A stretch of DNA of 64,000 nucleotides from Dehalococcoidia bacterium (GCA_002728715.1 PBVQ01000014.1:22058-86057); one strand, 5' to 3'. Positions 9,558-20,659 are shown, numbered from the stretch's first letter. Notes: generated by a model from the sequence alone, not told the origin. Translations and numbers: made by a program.

Positions 9558-10733
9558 TTATTTCTTTTGCCCTCTCTGAGCCCATTCAGAATTAACAAAC
9601 ATATTTAACCCAGGGTCTGACATAACTTTTGAACTAGTCATTCCAGGAGGATTAGAAAGAATAAAATCTTCATCTAATTCAATTCCCCAGCCTGGCTTAT
9701 CTGGTACAGGAAAATATCCATCAACAACTTCAGGGTAACCTGAACCTGCTTTTTTTACATGTGGATCAGCAAAGTCATTAAAATGTTCTAAAATCTTAAC
9801 ATTTCTTAGCGTAAGGCATAAATGTAATGCTGCCATAGTAGAAACTATACCTCCAACATTGTGTGGAGCAACCATAATAGAGTATGATTCTGCAGTTGAC
9901 GCAATTTTTTTAGTTTCTAAAATACCACCGCTTTGAGTGATATCTGGTTGAAGAACATCTACACTTTGAGTGTTCCATAGTTCTCTAAATTCCGGAGCAC
10001 CATACAATCTTTCTCCAGTGGCTATGGGTAAAGAAGTATGTTGTCTAACAGATTTCAATGCTGGTATATCACCTGGCCTGACAGGCTCTTCAATCCAACC
10101 TATATTGTATTTTTCAATAAATCTAGCTATTTCTCTTGCTTGCAATGGTGCAAATCTACCATGCATCTCAATCATAATTTGAGCTTGGGTACCAGCAACT
10201 GATGCAACCGCTTCAATTAGGTCTAATGATCTATAAAATTCAGGCCTTTCAAGCTCTAAATCCCCATTTCCAAATGGATCAAATTTCATTGCTTTATAGC
10301 CTTTATCCAAAACTTTTTCTGCAGCAGTAGCATATTGCTCAGGAGATCTTTCAACTGTATACCATCCGTTTGCATAAGCCTGAACTTTGTCTTTTACTTG
10401 ACCACCTAAGAGCTTATAAACGGGTTGATTACAAGATTTTCCAATAATATCCCAAAATGCAAGTTCAACTAGAGCTAAGCCTGTGTAAACTACTTCTCCA
10501 GGCTTACCAAAATCTTCTAAAGTCATTCTTCTATAAAGAGCTTCTATATCAAAAGGATCATGACCAATAAAATGTCTTTCAACATCCTTTAGATATTGGG
10601 TTACTGTGTGAGTTTTACCCAAAACCCTAGCCTCTCCAATACCAGTTATACCCTCATCCGTTTCAATAATACAATAAGTTAAATTTCTCCATGGTGTACC
10701 TAGTACTAAGGTCTTAAAACTTGTTGTTTTCAT
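9558..10733 (-). CDS. Mandelate racemase/muconate lactonizing enzyme family (enolase superfamily)
   Basis: GIGEARVLG, KAMKFDPFG, EEPVRPGD, ATGERLYG, QPDITQSGGI, APHNVGG motifs. Confidence 0.93.
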   Translation of the reverse strand: MKTTSFKTLVLGTPWRNLTYCIIETDEGITGIGEARVLGKTHTVTQYLKDVERHFIGHDPFDIEALYRRMTLEDFGKPGEVVYTGLALVELAFWDIIGKSCNQPVYKLLGGQVKDKVQAYANGWYTVERSPEQYATAAEKVLDKGYKAMKFDPFGNGDLELERPEFYRSLDLIEAVASVAGTQAQIMIEMHGRFAPLQAREIARFIEKYNIGWIEEPVRPGDIPALKSVRQHTSLPIATGERLYGAPEFRELWNTQSVDVLQPDITQSGGILETKKIASTAESYSIMVAPHNVGGIVSTMAALHLCLTLRNVKILEHFNDFADPHVKKAGSGYPEVVDGYFPVPDKPGWGIELDEDFILSNPPGMTSSKVMSDPGLNMFVNSEWAQRGQKK

Positions 10734-10759
10734 AAATCTCCTTATAATATAATTTTATT

Positions 10760-12448
10760 TTATTCAGAATATATTGACATTTCATCGTTTTGCTTTGTTC
10801 TCACATCAAGCAGGACACTTTTTCCTTCTTCAAAGTTAACTCTTTTTGCCTCAGTAAGCGATTTAGCAATTTCGTTAGGTTCTGTAATTTTTATGCCTAC
10901 TCCACCTAAACCTTCTGCTATTGCGGCATAATCTCCAGTCATATTTCCAGCATCAAATTCTTCCATAGCAGTAGGCATACCATGATTATAGCCACCCATA
11001 GTTTTATTATTTAGAAGAATAGTTGTAATAGGGGCTCCGCATCTATTTGCTGTTTCAAGATCAAGACCAGACATACCGAATGCAGCATCACCCATAAAAT
11101 TGACACAAAATTTTGATGGATCTGCAATTTTTGCACCAATCATTAAGGGAATTCCATATCCCAAATGTGTACTTTTCCCCCACCCAACATAACTATGAGG
11201 GACAGTAGCTGTATAGAATGGCATAATCTCGTCTCTTGGATGCCCTGCATCGTGAGTCATGATTGTATTTTCATGATCAACATTTTTATTAATTTCATTG
11301 ATTAGCCTATAAGGATTAATCGGAACATCATCAGAATTTAGTAATTTATCAAAGTCGCTTAACCATTCTGCCTTAACACTACTAATTTCGTTCTCAAGAA
11401 TTGTATTTTTTTCTCTACCATTTTCACCTAAAATTGACTTTACTTCATTGATCATCATACATAAAGTTTTTCTTGCATCTCCAATCAAACCTATTTCTGT
11501 TGGATATTGCTTATCTATATCTTCATAATTATTTGTTGAATGAATAATAGTTTTACCTTTTGGAATATCAATACCATAATTTGTAACAGTCAAGCTTGCT
11601 CCAATAGCAAATAGAACATCACTTTCATAAAGCCACTTAAAAACTCCTTTTGGTGCAGTTCTGTTAGCAGAACCTAAAGATAATGGATGTCTTTCGTCAA
11701 AAGCAGATTTACCTGGCATTGTTGTAATAACTGGAATTTGTAATAACTCAGCTAATTCTTTAAGTTTTTCTGTTGCAGCAGAATACAAAACACCTTGCCC
11801 TGCCCAAATTACAGGATTATTTGCATTAATTATTTTATTAATTGCTATTCTTAAGTCTTCTTTTGCAGGTGCAGCTAGATATGCTTTAGGAGAATGAAAA
11901 TTTTCCATACCTAGTATTTTACCTTTTTCTTTTTTTATCTCAATTTCACTAAGACTTCTAGGGATTTCTAAAAGTACTGGACCAGGACGACCATTTTTCA
12001 AGGCTGAAAAAGCTCTTCGCATAAGTGAAGGTAAACGATGATATGAATTTACTGAGGCAGACCATTTAGTTATATTTTTATAATTTTCAGTAGATGTAAA
12101 ATTAGGATATATATCTTCTTTTTCTATTGATTGACCCTCTGGTAAAAATAATATGGGGACACCATCTGCCCAAGCTTGTGCTATCCCACCAAATGCATTT
12201 TCAGCACCAGGACCATGCTGACAAGCAAAAACACCATATTTACCTTTTTCAGCCATAAGCCTAGAATATCCATCAGCTGCCATAATTCCACCTCTTTCCT
12301 GTCTAAAAACGACAGGTCTTACTCCAAACTTAGCACACGATTCTATTAATGGGTTATTAGGGAAACAGGCTAGCCACTCAACACCTTCACTTTTTAATGT
12401 ATAAGCTATTAGATCAAATCCATTGCTTATTTTTTTAATATCATTCAT
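10760..12448 (-). CDS. Thiamine-pyrophosphate-requiring enzyme (acetolactate synthase-like)
   Basis: FRQERGGIMAADGYSR N-terminus; TPP motif GDAAFGMSGLDLETANRCGAPITTILLNN. Confidence 0.9.
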   Translation of the reverse strand: MNDIKKISNGFDLIAYTLKSEGVEWLACFPNNPLIESCAKFGVRPVVFRQERGGIMAADGYSRLMAEKGKYGVFACQHGPGAENAFGGIAQAWADGVPILFLPEGQSIEKEDIYPNFTSTENYKNITKWSASVNSYHRLPSLMRRAFSALKNGRPGPVLLEIPRSLSEIEIKKEKGKILGMENFHSPKAYLAAPAKEDLRIAINKIINANNPVIWAGQGVLYSAATEKLKELAELLQIPVITTMPGKSAFDERHPLSLGSANRTAPKGVFKWLYESDVLFAIGASLTVTNYGIDIPKGKTIIHSTNNYEDIDKQYPTEIGLIGDARKTLCMMINEVKSILGENGREKNTILENEISSVKAEWLSDFDKLLNSDDVPINPYRLINEINKNVDHENTIMTHDAGHPRDEIMPFYTATVPHSYVGWGKSTHLGYGIPLMIGAKIADPSKFCVNFMGDAAFGMSGLDLETANRCGAPITTILLNNKTMGGYNHGMPTAMEEFDAGNMTGDYAAIAEGLGGVGIKITEPNEIAKSLTEAKRVNFEEGKSVLLDVRTKQNDEMSIYSE

Positions 12449-12624
12449 TTTATTCTCCTAATTAGATTAAAAATAACAAAAAATTCCTAAATCTCGTATT
12501 AAAACCTCTAAGATTCTATCTTATAAGTAGTAATAAAATCATTAAGAAATATGATTTATTTTCTATTTATATAAAAAAATAACAAAAAATAATAATCAAT
12601 AAATATAAAAAATGAGTTTTTATT

Positions 12625-13776
12625 ATGATAAATGATGATTTAGAAAAAATAATTAAAGCAGATGATACAGTTGGAACAGCAAACATAAAAGTTGTTGGAG
12701 TTGGTGGTGGTGGTCAAAATGCTGTCAATAGAATGTATAGAGAAAGGGTAGAGGGTGTTGAGTATATTTCTGTCAATACGGACTCTCAAGCATTGGAAAA
12801 TTCTGAAATACCACTTAAATTACGAGTTGGAGATCAGACTGCAAGAGGTTTGGGTGTAGGAGGAGATCCAGCAAAGGGTAGACAATGTCACGAAGAAGAT
12901 CGTGAGGAAATCAAATCTGTACTTGAAGGTGCTGATTTGGTATTTATTGCTGCTGGTATGGGGGGTGGAACTGGAACAGGAGGCGCCCCTGTCGTTGCTG
13001 AAATTTCCAAAGAATTAGGTGCACTTACAGTTGGAGTTGTGACCAAGCCATTCAATTTTGAAGGAAAAGTAAGAAAAACAAAAGCATTAGAAGGTGTGGA
13101 GGCATTAAAGGAGCAAGTCGATACACTTATAGTTATTCCAAATGATAGATTAACTGCAGTTTCAGATGCAAATGTAACTATTCAAACAGCATTCAAGATG
13201 GCTGATGATGTTTTGAGACAAGGAATACAATCTATCGCAGAACTTATCCTTTGCCCTGGAGAAATTAATCTTGATTTTGCTGATGTAAAAGCGGTTATGG
13301 ATGGTGCAGGAGCTGCATGGATGGCTATAGGTAGAGGTTCTGGAGAAAATAGAGCAGTTGAAGCAGCGGAGGAAGCGCTTCAATCTCCTCTCCTTGAAGT
13401 TGAGGTAACTGGAGCTAAAGGTGTAATATTTAACGTTACTGGAGGACCAGACGTAACAATTCATGAGGTACAAACTGCTTCGGAAATTGTAGCTTCAACG
13501 GTCCATCCAGATGCAAACATAATTTACGGTCAAACTACAGATCATAAAATGGAAAATGAAATTAAAATAACACTGATTGCTACTGGATTTCCATCCGCAA
13601 ATGATATTGAGGAAGATGAGATAAAAAATGCATCGGAAATTTTAGGTAGTGACAAAGGAATGATTGAAATACCTCCATTCTTAAGAAATCACCCATCTGC
13701 TAGAAACAGGATTAGGAAAAGTTTGCAAAAAAAAGAACAACTAGGTTTTCCTGAAGAGATAGTTCCAGCTGATTAG
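12625..13776 (+). CDS. ftsZ: Cell division protein FtsZ with very short C-terminal linker
   Basis: GVGGGGQNAVNRM, GGGTGTGGAPVVA tubulin signature, C-terminal IPPFLRN. Confidence 0.97.
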   Translation: MINDDLEKIIKADDTVGTANIKVVGVGGGGQNAVNRMYRERVEGVEYISVNTDSQALENSEIPLKLRVGDQTARGLGVGGDPAKGRQCHEEDREEIKSVLEGADLVFIAAGMGGGTGTGGAPVVAEISKELGALTVGVVTKPFNFEGKVRKTKALEGVEALKEQVDTLIVIPNDRLTAVSDANVTIQTAFKMADDVLRQGIQSIAELILCPGEINLDFADVKAVMDGAGAAWMAIGRGSGENRAVEAAEEALQSPLLEVEVTGAKGVIFNVTGGPDVTIHEVQTASEIVASTVHPDANIIYGQTTDHKMENEIKITLIATGFPSANDIEEDEIKNASEILGSDKGMIEIPPFLRNHPSARNRIRKSLQKKEQLGFPEEIVPAD

Positions 13777-13802
13777 CATCTAGATTTCATCAAAATTATT
13801 TA

Positions 13803-14171
13803 GAGGAGAACTATAAGCCGAGTTCTGTATCTAAAAAAAGATTAACGGTCATCTATCTAGTCTTGCAATCGCTTGCAAGATCAAGCAACCAACCCGAAAA
13901 CTACGTGGATACGATTTTAGCTTTCCTATTTGGTCTTGCACCGAGTGGGGTTTACCTTACGCCAAATGTTACCATTCGACTGGTGAGCTCTTACCTCGCC
14001 ATTTCAACCTTCCCTAAATATTATAGGCGGTATGTTTTCTGTTGCACTTTCCATCGAGTTGCCTCGTCCTGCCGTTAGCAGGCACTCTATCCAATGGTGC
14101 TCGGACTTTCCTCCCCTTTTCCAAAATTAACATTAATTAAATGAAAAAAGCGGCGACCGTCCGTTCTCCTC
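13803..14171 (-). ncRNA. rnpB: RNase P RNA, A-type
   Basis: Minus strand: GAGGAGAAC...GTTCTCCTC terminal pairing, GAGGAAAGTCCGAGCACC, GAAAGTGCAACAGAAA, GGTAAACCCC...GTGCAAGACCAAATAGG, ACAGAACTCGGCTTATA 3' end. Confidence 0.95.
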
Positions 14172-14198
14172 ATACAAATATTATAACAAAGTCTATTT

Positions 14199-15587
14199 TT
14201 ATAAATATGGGGTAACAGTAATTTTGTTATTTTGAATAAGTATTTTAGATATAATTTGATTGATAGAAATTTTTGATTCCTCAATATCATTACTGAATAT
14301 TTGATTATATATTATGTGATTTGGCTTACTTGAATAGACATTTTTATTTTCTCTAATTTTACTTAATCTTGTGAGAGAATTTTCTAAATGAGAAATATCA
14401 TTTTTACCAATTGAATAATCCTGAAAAGCATTTACAAAATATGAATAAGCTTCCTCAATTTCCTGCGTATATGTTTTTGAACTAATTGGGGATAAATTAG
14501 ATATAAAATCATCACTCCAACTAAAAATAATATCTTTTACATCTTTTTCAATAACATCTGCATTCAATAAAGAGTGAAATTTTGAATTTTCAGAAATACT
14601 TCGCAATCTATACCTACAACGATAATACCTATAAACTTTTGATTTAGATTCGTTATTTCTAAGTTTCCATTTTCTTCTTCTAGTTATTCCAGTTAGGGTA
14701 TTTCCACATATCTCACAAATGATTTTTCTTGATAATAAAAATGTTGATTTATAGTATTTTTTTTTTGTGGTGTTTTTTGAATTTAATATAGAATTTACAT
14801 TATTAAATAAATCTACACCTATGATTGGTTCATGGTTAGAAGTAATTCTTATTCCATAGCGTGTATATGTCCCTATATAAGAACGATTAGTTATTACGCT
14901 TCGAATCGTAAGCGGTGTCCAAATCCTGCCACTTTTTGTTCTATGACCTCTCTGATTTAATAATTTTGAAATTATTCTTAGACCATAAAATGATTCCGAA
15001 TACCATTTGAAAATCAACTTAACAATTTTTGATTCTTCATCATCAATTACTAATCTTCCATTATGAGATTTATATCCATAAGGTATTTTACCTAGAACTT
15101 CCCCTCTATAAGCTTTTTTAAGGATTTCTTTACCAGATTTTGAACTAGAAAATGAGGGTCCATTAGAAAAGGATAAATACTTCAATGCATTTTGAAAAGG
15201 GTCTGGATAATCTGGATTAGTGCATTTAATATCAGCGCCTAGCGACTTTATAAGAATTATCCTTCTCGCTAAAGTTTCAATGTTATTAGCTAAGTGAAAA
15301 GAATCAGGAATTAAGACTAATGCTAGTTTAGCGTAAGGTTTATTAAATTGAGAAACAAGTCTTCTGAAATTATCATATATATCTGAGTCAGAATCTTGTG
15401 ATTTAATTTTAAACCAAGAAACAATATTATGTTTGTTTATTTTGCAATATTCTTTTATTTCAGACTCAGGCATTAGTCTGTTTTCAGACAAAGTAGGATT
15501 TAGATGACCATCTAATTTATTTATATGAAATCCAATTACTCGCAAAAAAAAAACTAGTTTGAAAAAATTAGTAATCGATTGCAACAT
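14199..15587 (-). CDS. Serine-recombinase-like protein with recombinase and zinc-ribbon domains; catalytic domain apparently degenerate
   Basis: GKIPYGYKSHNGRLVIDDEESKIVKLIFKWY...GLRIISKLLNQRGHRTKSGRIWTPLTIRSVITNRSYIGTYTRYG (recombinase domain), CEICGNTLTG; start uncertain. Confidence 0.8.
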   Translation of the reverse strand: MLQSITNFFKLVFFLRVIGFHINKLDGHLNPTLSENRLMPESEIKEYCKINKHNIVSWFKIKSQDSDSDIYDNFRRLVSQFNKPYAKLALVLIPDSFHLANNIETLARRIILIKSLGADIKCTNPDYPDPFQNALKYLSFSNGPSFSSSKSGKEILKKAYRGEVLGKIPYGYKSHNGRLVIDDEESKIVKLIFKWYSESFYGLRIISKLLNQRGHRTKSGRIWTPLTIRSVITNRSYIGTYTRYGIRITSNHEPIIGVDLFNNVNSILNSKNTTKKKYYKSTFLLSRKIICEICGNTLTGITRRRKWKLRNNESKSKVYRYYRCRYRLRSISENSKFHSLLNADVIEKDVKDIIFSWSDDFISNLSPISSKTYTQEIEEAYSYFVNAFQDYSIGKNDISHLENSLTRLSKIRENKNVYSSKPNHIIYNQIFSNDIEESKISINQIISKILIQNNKITVTPYL

Positions 15588-16258
15588 GAGCCTGTAATAG
15601 GGTTTTCTGCTAACCGAATCTTATTTAATTCGCTCATGGGTAATTTGACTAAACAGCCCTGACATACACCTCTATCAACTTTGACAATTGCTGAGCCTGG
15701 ATTAGATTTAGAAATTCTATTGTAATGATCTAAAAATTCCTTAGTGATATTGGATTGTTCTTTTTTTCTTTCAAGTAACATTTTATTATACTCATCCATA
15801 ATAATTTTAGCCTGACCATGTATTTTTACTAAACGTAACTTCCAGTCTTGCTCAGTTTCTTTTAATTGTTTAGAATATTCAGATAATTTTTCATTTGCTT
15901 CAGCAGCAATTTTTTCGTTTGATGGTATGGATTCCTCGACCTGTGCCAAGTCTCTTCTTATGGATGCATATTCAACCTCTATTGCGTTTAGTTGTTTAAC
16001 ATTAGTTATAGACCCACCGTAGAGTCTCTGTTCTATTTCTGAAACTTTAGATTTAAGAATATTTAACTCTGATTGCAATCTGGCTACTTCAACTTTGGCT
16101 TCTAATTCCTGTTGTTTTTGTTTTTCGCACTGTTCCCTTAATTTTACTAGACCACCCTGAGATTGAATTTCATTTTGCAATGTTACAAATGTTTGCTTTT
16201 TTTCCAATAATTGTAGGTCAATTTGTTGAAGAGAAATTAAAGAATTAGATAAAGTCAA
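15554..16258 (-). CDS. Coiled-coil protein with C4-type zinc ribbon
   Basis: Coiled-coil N-terminal region then DRGVCQGCLVKLPMSELNKIR...GSCCNRLL. Confidence 0.85.
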   Translation of the reverse strand: MTLSNSLISLQQIDLQLLEKKQTFVTLQNEIQSQGGLVKLREQCEKQKQQELEAKVEVARLQSELNILKSKVSEIEQRLYGGSITNVKQLNAIEVEYASIRRDLAQVEESIPSNEKIAAEANEKLSEYSKQLKETEQDWKLRLVKIHGQAKIIMDEYNKMLLERKKEQSNITKEFLDHYNRISKSNPGSAIVKVDRGVCQGCLVKLPMSELNKIRLAENPITGSCCNRLLIFSN

Positions 16259-16390
16259 TTGTTTCCTTTCCTAGAAACGTAAACCAAACAAAAAAACTAT
16301 ATTAATGCTTGCTTTGTCTATCGAAAATAAATACGTTACTATTAAAATAATAAAAATAAATACCTTAAAATTATATCATAGGACTCAAAT

Positions 16391-17866
16391 TTGGAAAAAA
16401 AATCAAAAACTTACAATCTAAAATCCTTTATTGAATCTAGATCTAAAACTAAAGTCATATGCACTATTGGTCCTAGTACATATGAGGTTAATTCTGTAAT
16501 AAAGTTGATAAAATGCGGTATGTCTATTGCAAGACTAAACTTAAGTCACGGCACACAAAAAGATCATATCACTTATATAAAAAATATTAGAGAAGCATCG
16601 GAAAAAACTGGAATAATTGTTGGAATATTGGCTGATCTTCCAGGGCCAAAATATAGAATGGGTGATATTGATGATGACGCCTATCTTACATCTGGAAGTG
16701 ATTTTACTTTAACAGATAAAAAAATTAAGGGAAATAAAAATATTGCTCAGGTCTGGCCAAAAGGTCTAAGTAAAGATCTGAGAGTTAAATCTAAAATACT
16801 AATTGACGATGGCAAAGTAGTACTTGTAGTTAAGGAAATTCATAAAGAAAATATTTTATGTAAGGTCGAAACTCCCGGCTACATAGTTAGTAATAAATCA
16901 GTAAGTGCTCCTGGTCATACTTCAACACTTAATTACTTTACAAAAGAAACAAAAGAAGCTATTGAATTTGTTAATAAATCAGATGTAAATTTTATTGGAG
17001 CTTCTTACGTAAGAAATTTAAGTGATGTAAATAACATAAGAAAAAAACTAAAACCATCAAAACAAATAATATCTAAAATTGAAATTGGTGAAGCTGTAGA
17101 AAACTTAGAAAACATTATAGATGCATCAGACGGAGTTATGGTTGCTAGGGGAGACTTGGGTGTTGAATTACCATTTGAGGAAGTTCCTTCAAAGCAAAAA
17201 ATGATTATTAGAGTTGCAAATGAGAGAGGTAAACCTGTAATAACTGCTACACAAATGCTTGAATCAATGATTAATATTTCTAATCCTACTAGAGCTGAGG
17301 CAACTGATGTTTATAATGCTGTTAGAGACGGAACTGACGCTATAATGTTATCTGCTGAGACATCAATTGGTAAGTATCCTTTTTTAGCAGTAGAAGCAAT
17401 GCAAAAAATAGCAAAAAAAGCTGAACAGTTTCTAGAATATGAAAAATTATCTGATCGAAGAAGAACTTACACCTCAAAAAAAGGAACTTTTGTTAATGAT
17501 GCAATAGGTTATTCATCATCAATAACTGCCGAAGCTGTTAATGCAAAGTATATCATTGCTTATTCTTCATCTGGTAGATCTGCTGAAATGGTTGCATCAT
17601 ACCGACCAAATAAAAGTATTCTTGCCATAACAGAATCAAAAAAAACTGCTGAAAACCTCACTATAGTATGGGGTGTTAATACGGTTGTTCAAAAGCATTT
17701 GTCAGATATACAGAGTATGTTTCATAGTGCTTCAGAATTCATCATCTCAAATAAATTAGGGAAAAAAAATGAAAAAATCGTTATAATCGCCGGAGTACCT
17801 ATTGGAGTCAAGGGGACGACTAATTTACTTAGAGTTGTTACATTGCCTGAGCCTGAAATTCATTAA
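16391..17866 (+). CDS. pyk: Pyruvate kinase (TTG start)
   Basis: KVICTIGPST, MSIARLNLSHG, DGVMVARGDLGVELP, ATQMLESMI, DAIMLSAETSIGKYP. Confidence 0.96.
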   Translation: MEKKSKTYNLKSFIESRSKTKVICTIGPSTYEVNSVIKLIKCGMSIARLNLSHGTQKDHITYIKNIREASEKTGIIVGILADLPGPKYRMGDIDDDAYLTSGSDFTLTDKKIKGNKNIAQVWPKGLSKDLRVKSKILIDDGKVVLVVKEIHKENILCKVETPGYIVSNKSVSAPGHTSTLNYFTKETKEAIEFVNKSDVNFIGASYVRNLSDVNNIRKKLKPSKQIISKIEIGEAVENLENIIDASDGVMVARGDLGVELPFEEVPSKQKMIIRVANERGKPVITATQMLESMINISNPTRAEATDVYNAVRDGTDAIMLSAETSIGKYPFLAVEAMQKIAKKAEQFLEYEKLSDRRRTYTSKKGTFVNDAIGYSSSITAEAVNAKYIIAYSSSGRSAEMVASYRPNKSILAITESKKTAENLTIVWGVNTVVQKHLSDIQSMFHSASEFIISNKLGKKNEKIVIIAGVPIGVKGTTNLLRVVTLPEPEIH

Positions 17867-18729
17867 ACTATAATTACTTCATTCTCAAGAGTGCCAATAT
17901 TTTCAATTGAAATTAGTATTTTATCTGAAGGCATAAGTGTAAACTCTGGTGGCGGGATAATTCCAGTACCCGTCATTACAGCCGTTCCGTCAATTATGTC
18001 ATTGTGACGTAAAAGCCAATCAAGAAGATAATTACAATTTCTTTTCATTTGACTAGTATTACATTTACCAGAAAATACTTCGGAATTATTTCTAAAAATT
18101 TTCATTTCAACAGATAAATTTTGATGGTCATTTATAAATTTGGTTGGGACAAATGCTGGCCCAAAAGAGGCTGATTTACTATAAACTTTAGCTTGAGGAA
18201 GATAAAGTGGATTTTCGCCTTCGATTGATCTACTACTCATATCATTTCCTATAGTAAAACCAACAATCTTTTTTTTGGAAACAAAAAATGTCAACTCTGG
18301 TTCGGGAACGTTCCATTCAGAATCTCCTCTAATACCAACATTTCCCCCAGGTGCTACTAATCTGTCATATGTAGCTTTGAAAAATGATTCAGGTCTTTCT
18401 GCGTTATAAACTTTATCATATACATCTGGTGATTCACTTTCTGCTTGCCTTTCTTTCATTGAATCCATATAGGTTACACCAAAAGCCCAAGTTTCTGGAG
18501 AATCAATAGGAGGAAGCAATTTTATGGGCGTTTTTAAAAACTCATTATAATTTTCAGATAGAAAAACAAGATTCTCTTCATGAATTTTTATTAATTCACC
18601 ATTATCACTGAATAAGTCTAGTGTGTTTTTGATATCAGGTAAATCTAATTTGTATATTTTTTTATCATAAGATTCACAAGCAATTAATTTGTCACCTGTA
18701 TTTTCATCTGAATATTGGTAGAATTTCAT
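17863..18729 (-). CDS. Fumarylacetoacetate hydrolase family protein
   Basis: PEPELTFFVSKKKIVGFTIGNDMSSRSIEGENPLYLPQAKVYSKSASFGPA. Confidence 0.9.
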   Translation of the reverse strand: MKFYQYSDENTGDKLIACESYDKKIYKLDLPDIKNTLDLFSDNGELIKIHEENLVFLSENYNEFLKTPIKLLPPIDSPETWAFGVTYMDSMKERQAESESPDVYDKVYNAERPESFFKATYDRLVAPGGNVGIRGDSEWNVPEPELTFFVSKKKIVGFTIGNDMSSRSIEGENPLYLPQAKVYSKSASFGPAFVPTKFINDHQNLSVEMKIFRNNSEVFSGKCNTSQMKRNCNYLLDWLLRHNDIIDGTAVMTGTGIIPPPEFTLMPSDKILISIENIGTLENEVIIV

Positions 18730-18748
18730 AATTTAACTCCTAAAATTT

Positions 18749-20659
18749 TTAAACTTCTCTAAATTCTCCGTCAACAGCATCATCATTATCATCATCATTC
18801 TGATCGTCATTTTTTCCATCATCATTAGTAGAACTTTGTGATTGCTGTTGAGAATCATATACAGATTGACCTACCGCCTGTAATGCTTTTTGCAATTCTT
18901 CCGTTGCAGTAGCTATTTCCGTAGTCTCGGATTTCTCATTTGATAATATGTCCTTGAGAGATTTAATTTTTGATTCAAGATCATTTTTTATTTCATCAGG
19001 AATTTTTTCTCCCTCCTCTTTAATTATTTTTTCAGCTTGAAAAACAGCGCTATCTGCAGCATTTCGTGTATCTACAGATTCTCTTTTTTGCTTATCTTCT
19101 TCTGCATTTTCTTCAGCTTCTTTTACAAGTTTGTCCACTTCTTCATCAGATAAACCTGAACGTCCAGTTATTGTAATGTTCTGTTCTTTTCCTGTGCCAT
19201 TATCCTTGGCAGAAACCTTGAGTATACCATCAGCATCAATATCAAATGTAACAGCAATTTGAGGTACTCCTCTTGGAGCTGGGAGTATGCCATCAAGATT
19301 AAACCTTCCTATAGAAGTATTATCTGATGCCATTTCTCTTTCACCCTGAACTACGTGTATTTCTACACTAGGTTGGTTGTCAGCTGCTGTTGTGAAACTT
19401 TCAGTCTTAGATGTAGGTATTGTTGTATTTCTTTCTATTAAGGTTGTTTTTACACCTCCTAAGGTTTCTATACCTAGAGACAACGGAGTAACATCTAATA
19501 ATAGTACATCTTTTACATCTCCTTGGAGAACACCAGCTTGAATAGCAGCTCCAACAGCAACTACCTCATCTGGATTGATTGATCTGTTAGGTTCTTTTTT
19601 AAAAAGTTTTGTAACAGTATCGATCACAGATGGCATTCTTGTCATACCTCCAACTAGCACAATTTCATCAATATCATTCGTGGTCAGACCCGCATCTTTC
19701 AGAGCATCTTGTGTTGGTTTAACCGTTCTCTTTACTAAATCAGCGGTTAGTTCTTCTAATTTAGACCTTGTCATGGTCATTTGAAGATGTTTTGGACCAG
19801 AAGAATCTGCAGAAATAAAAGGTAAATTTATTTCTGTAGACGCAACTGATGAAAGTTCAATTTTGGCCCTTTCTGCCTCGACTCTTAATCTTTGGTGAGC
19901 TGAAATATCATCTCTAAGATCGATTAGATTTTCTTTTTTAAACTCATCTGCAAGAAAGTTTACAATACAAAGATCAAAATCATCACCTCCAAGATGAGTA
20001 TCTCCATTTGTACTTTTTACCTCAAAAACTCCTTCACCGAGTCCAAGTATAGTTACATCAAAAGTACCACCACCTAAATCATATACTGCTATAGTTCTCT
20101 CACCTTCTTTATCTAATCCATAGGCTAATGACGCAGCTGTAGGCTCGTTTATGATTCGTAATACTTCAAGACCAGCAATTTGACCTGCAATTTTTGTAGC
20201 TTCTCTTTGGCTATCGTTGAAATAAGCAGGGACAGTTATAACAGCTTGCTTTACTTCATCTCCAAGTTTTGCTTCTGCATCTTCTTTCATTTTTCTTAGA
20301 ATCATTGCCGAAACTTCTGCAGGTGCACTAGTTTTTCCATTCAAAACAATGCCAACATCTCCTCCCTTCATCTTATCTAACTTGAATGAGACATTTTTTA
20401 TATCACTTTTTACTGATTTATCAGCGAATCTTCTACCCATGAATCTTTTTGCAGAATGAATTGTATTTTCTGGATTAGTAATTGCTTGCCTTCTAGCCAA
20501 TTCACCAACAAACCTTTCATCGGTCTTATCATTAAATGCAACCACTGATGGAGTTGTTCTTCTACCCTCATTATTTTCAATAATTTGTGGTTCACCACCA
20601 TCCATAACAGCCATAGCTGAATTTGTGGTTCCTAAATCTATTCCAATAATTTTTGCCAT
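18749..20659 (-). CDS. dnaK: Chaperone DnaK (Hsp70)
   Basis: [46 protein letters not shown]. Confidence 0.98.
   Translation of the reverse strand: MAKIIGIDLGTTNSAMAVMDGGEPQIIENNEGRRTTPSVVAFNDKTDERFVGELARRQAITNPENTIHSAKRFMGRRFADKSVKSDIKNVSFKLDKMKGGDVGIVLNGKTSAPAEVSAMILRKMKEDAEAKLGDEVKQAVITVPAYFNDSQREATKIAGQIAGLEVLRIINEPTAASLAYGLDKEGERTIAVYDLGGGTFDVTILGLGEGVFEVKSTNGDTHLGGDDFDLCIVNFLADEFKKENLIDLRDDISAHQRLRVEAERAKIELSSVASTEINLPFISADSSGPKHLQMTMTRSKLEELTADLVKRTVKPTQDALKDAGLTTNDIDEIVLVGGMTRMPSVIDTVTKLFKKEPNRSINPDEVVAVGAAIQAGVLQGDVKDVLLLDVTPLSLGIETLGGVKTTLIERNTTIPTSKTESFTTAADNQPSVEIHVVQGEREMASDNTSIGRFNLDGILPAPRGVPQIAVTFDIDADGILKVSAKDNGTGKEQNITITGRSGLSDEEVDKLVKEAEENAEEDKQKRESVDTRNAADSAVFQAEKIIKEEGEKIPDEIKNDLESKIKSLKDILSNEKSETTEIATATEELQKALQAVGQSVYDSQQQSQSSTNDDGKNDDQNDDDNDDAVDGEFREV

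Noticed and set aside
13162-13473. 103-aa minus ORF inside ftsZ
   Set aside because: Antisense to conserved FtsZ sequence; composition not protein-like.
13863-14290. ORFs of 71 and 67 aa at 13863-14078 (+) and 14087-14290 (-)
   Set aside because: They overlap the RNase P RNA gene; chance open frames.
14199-15587. Recombinase as evidence for an integrated mobile element
   Set aside because: No flanking repeats, cargo genes or tRNA integration site seen, and catalytic residues appear lost.
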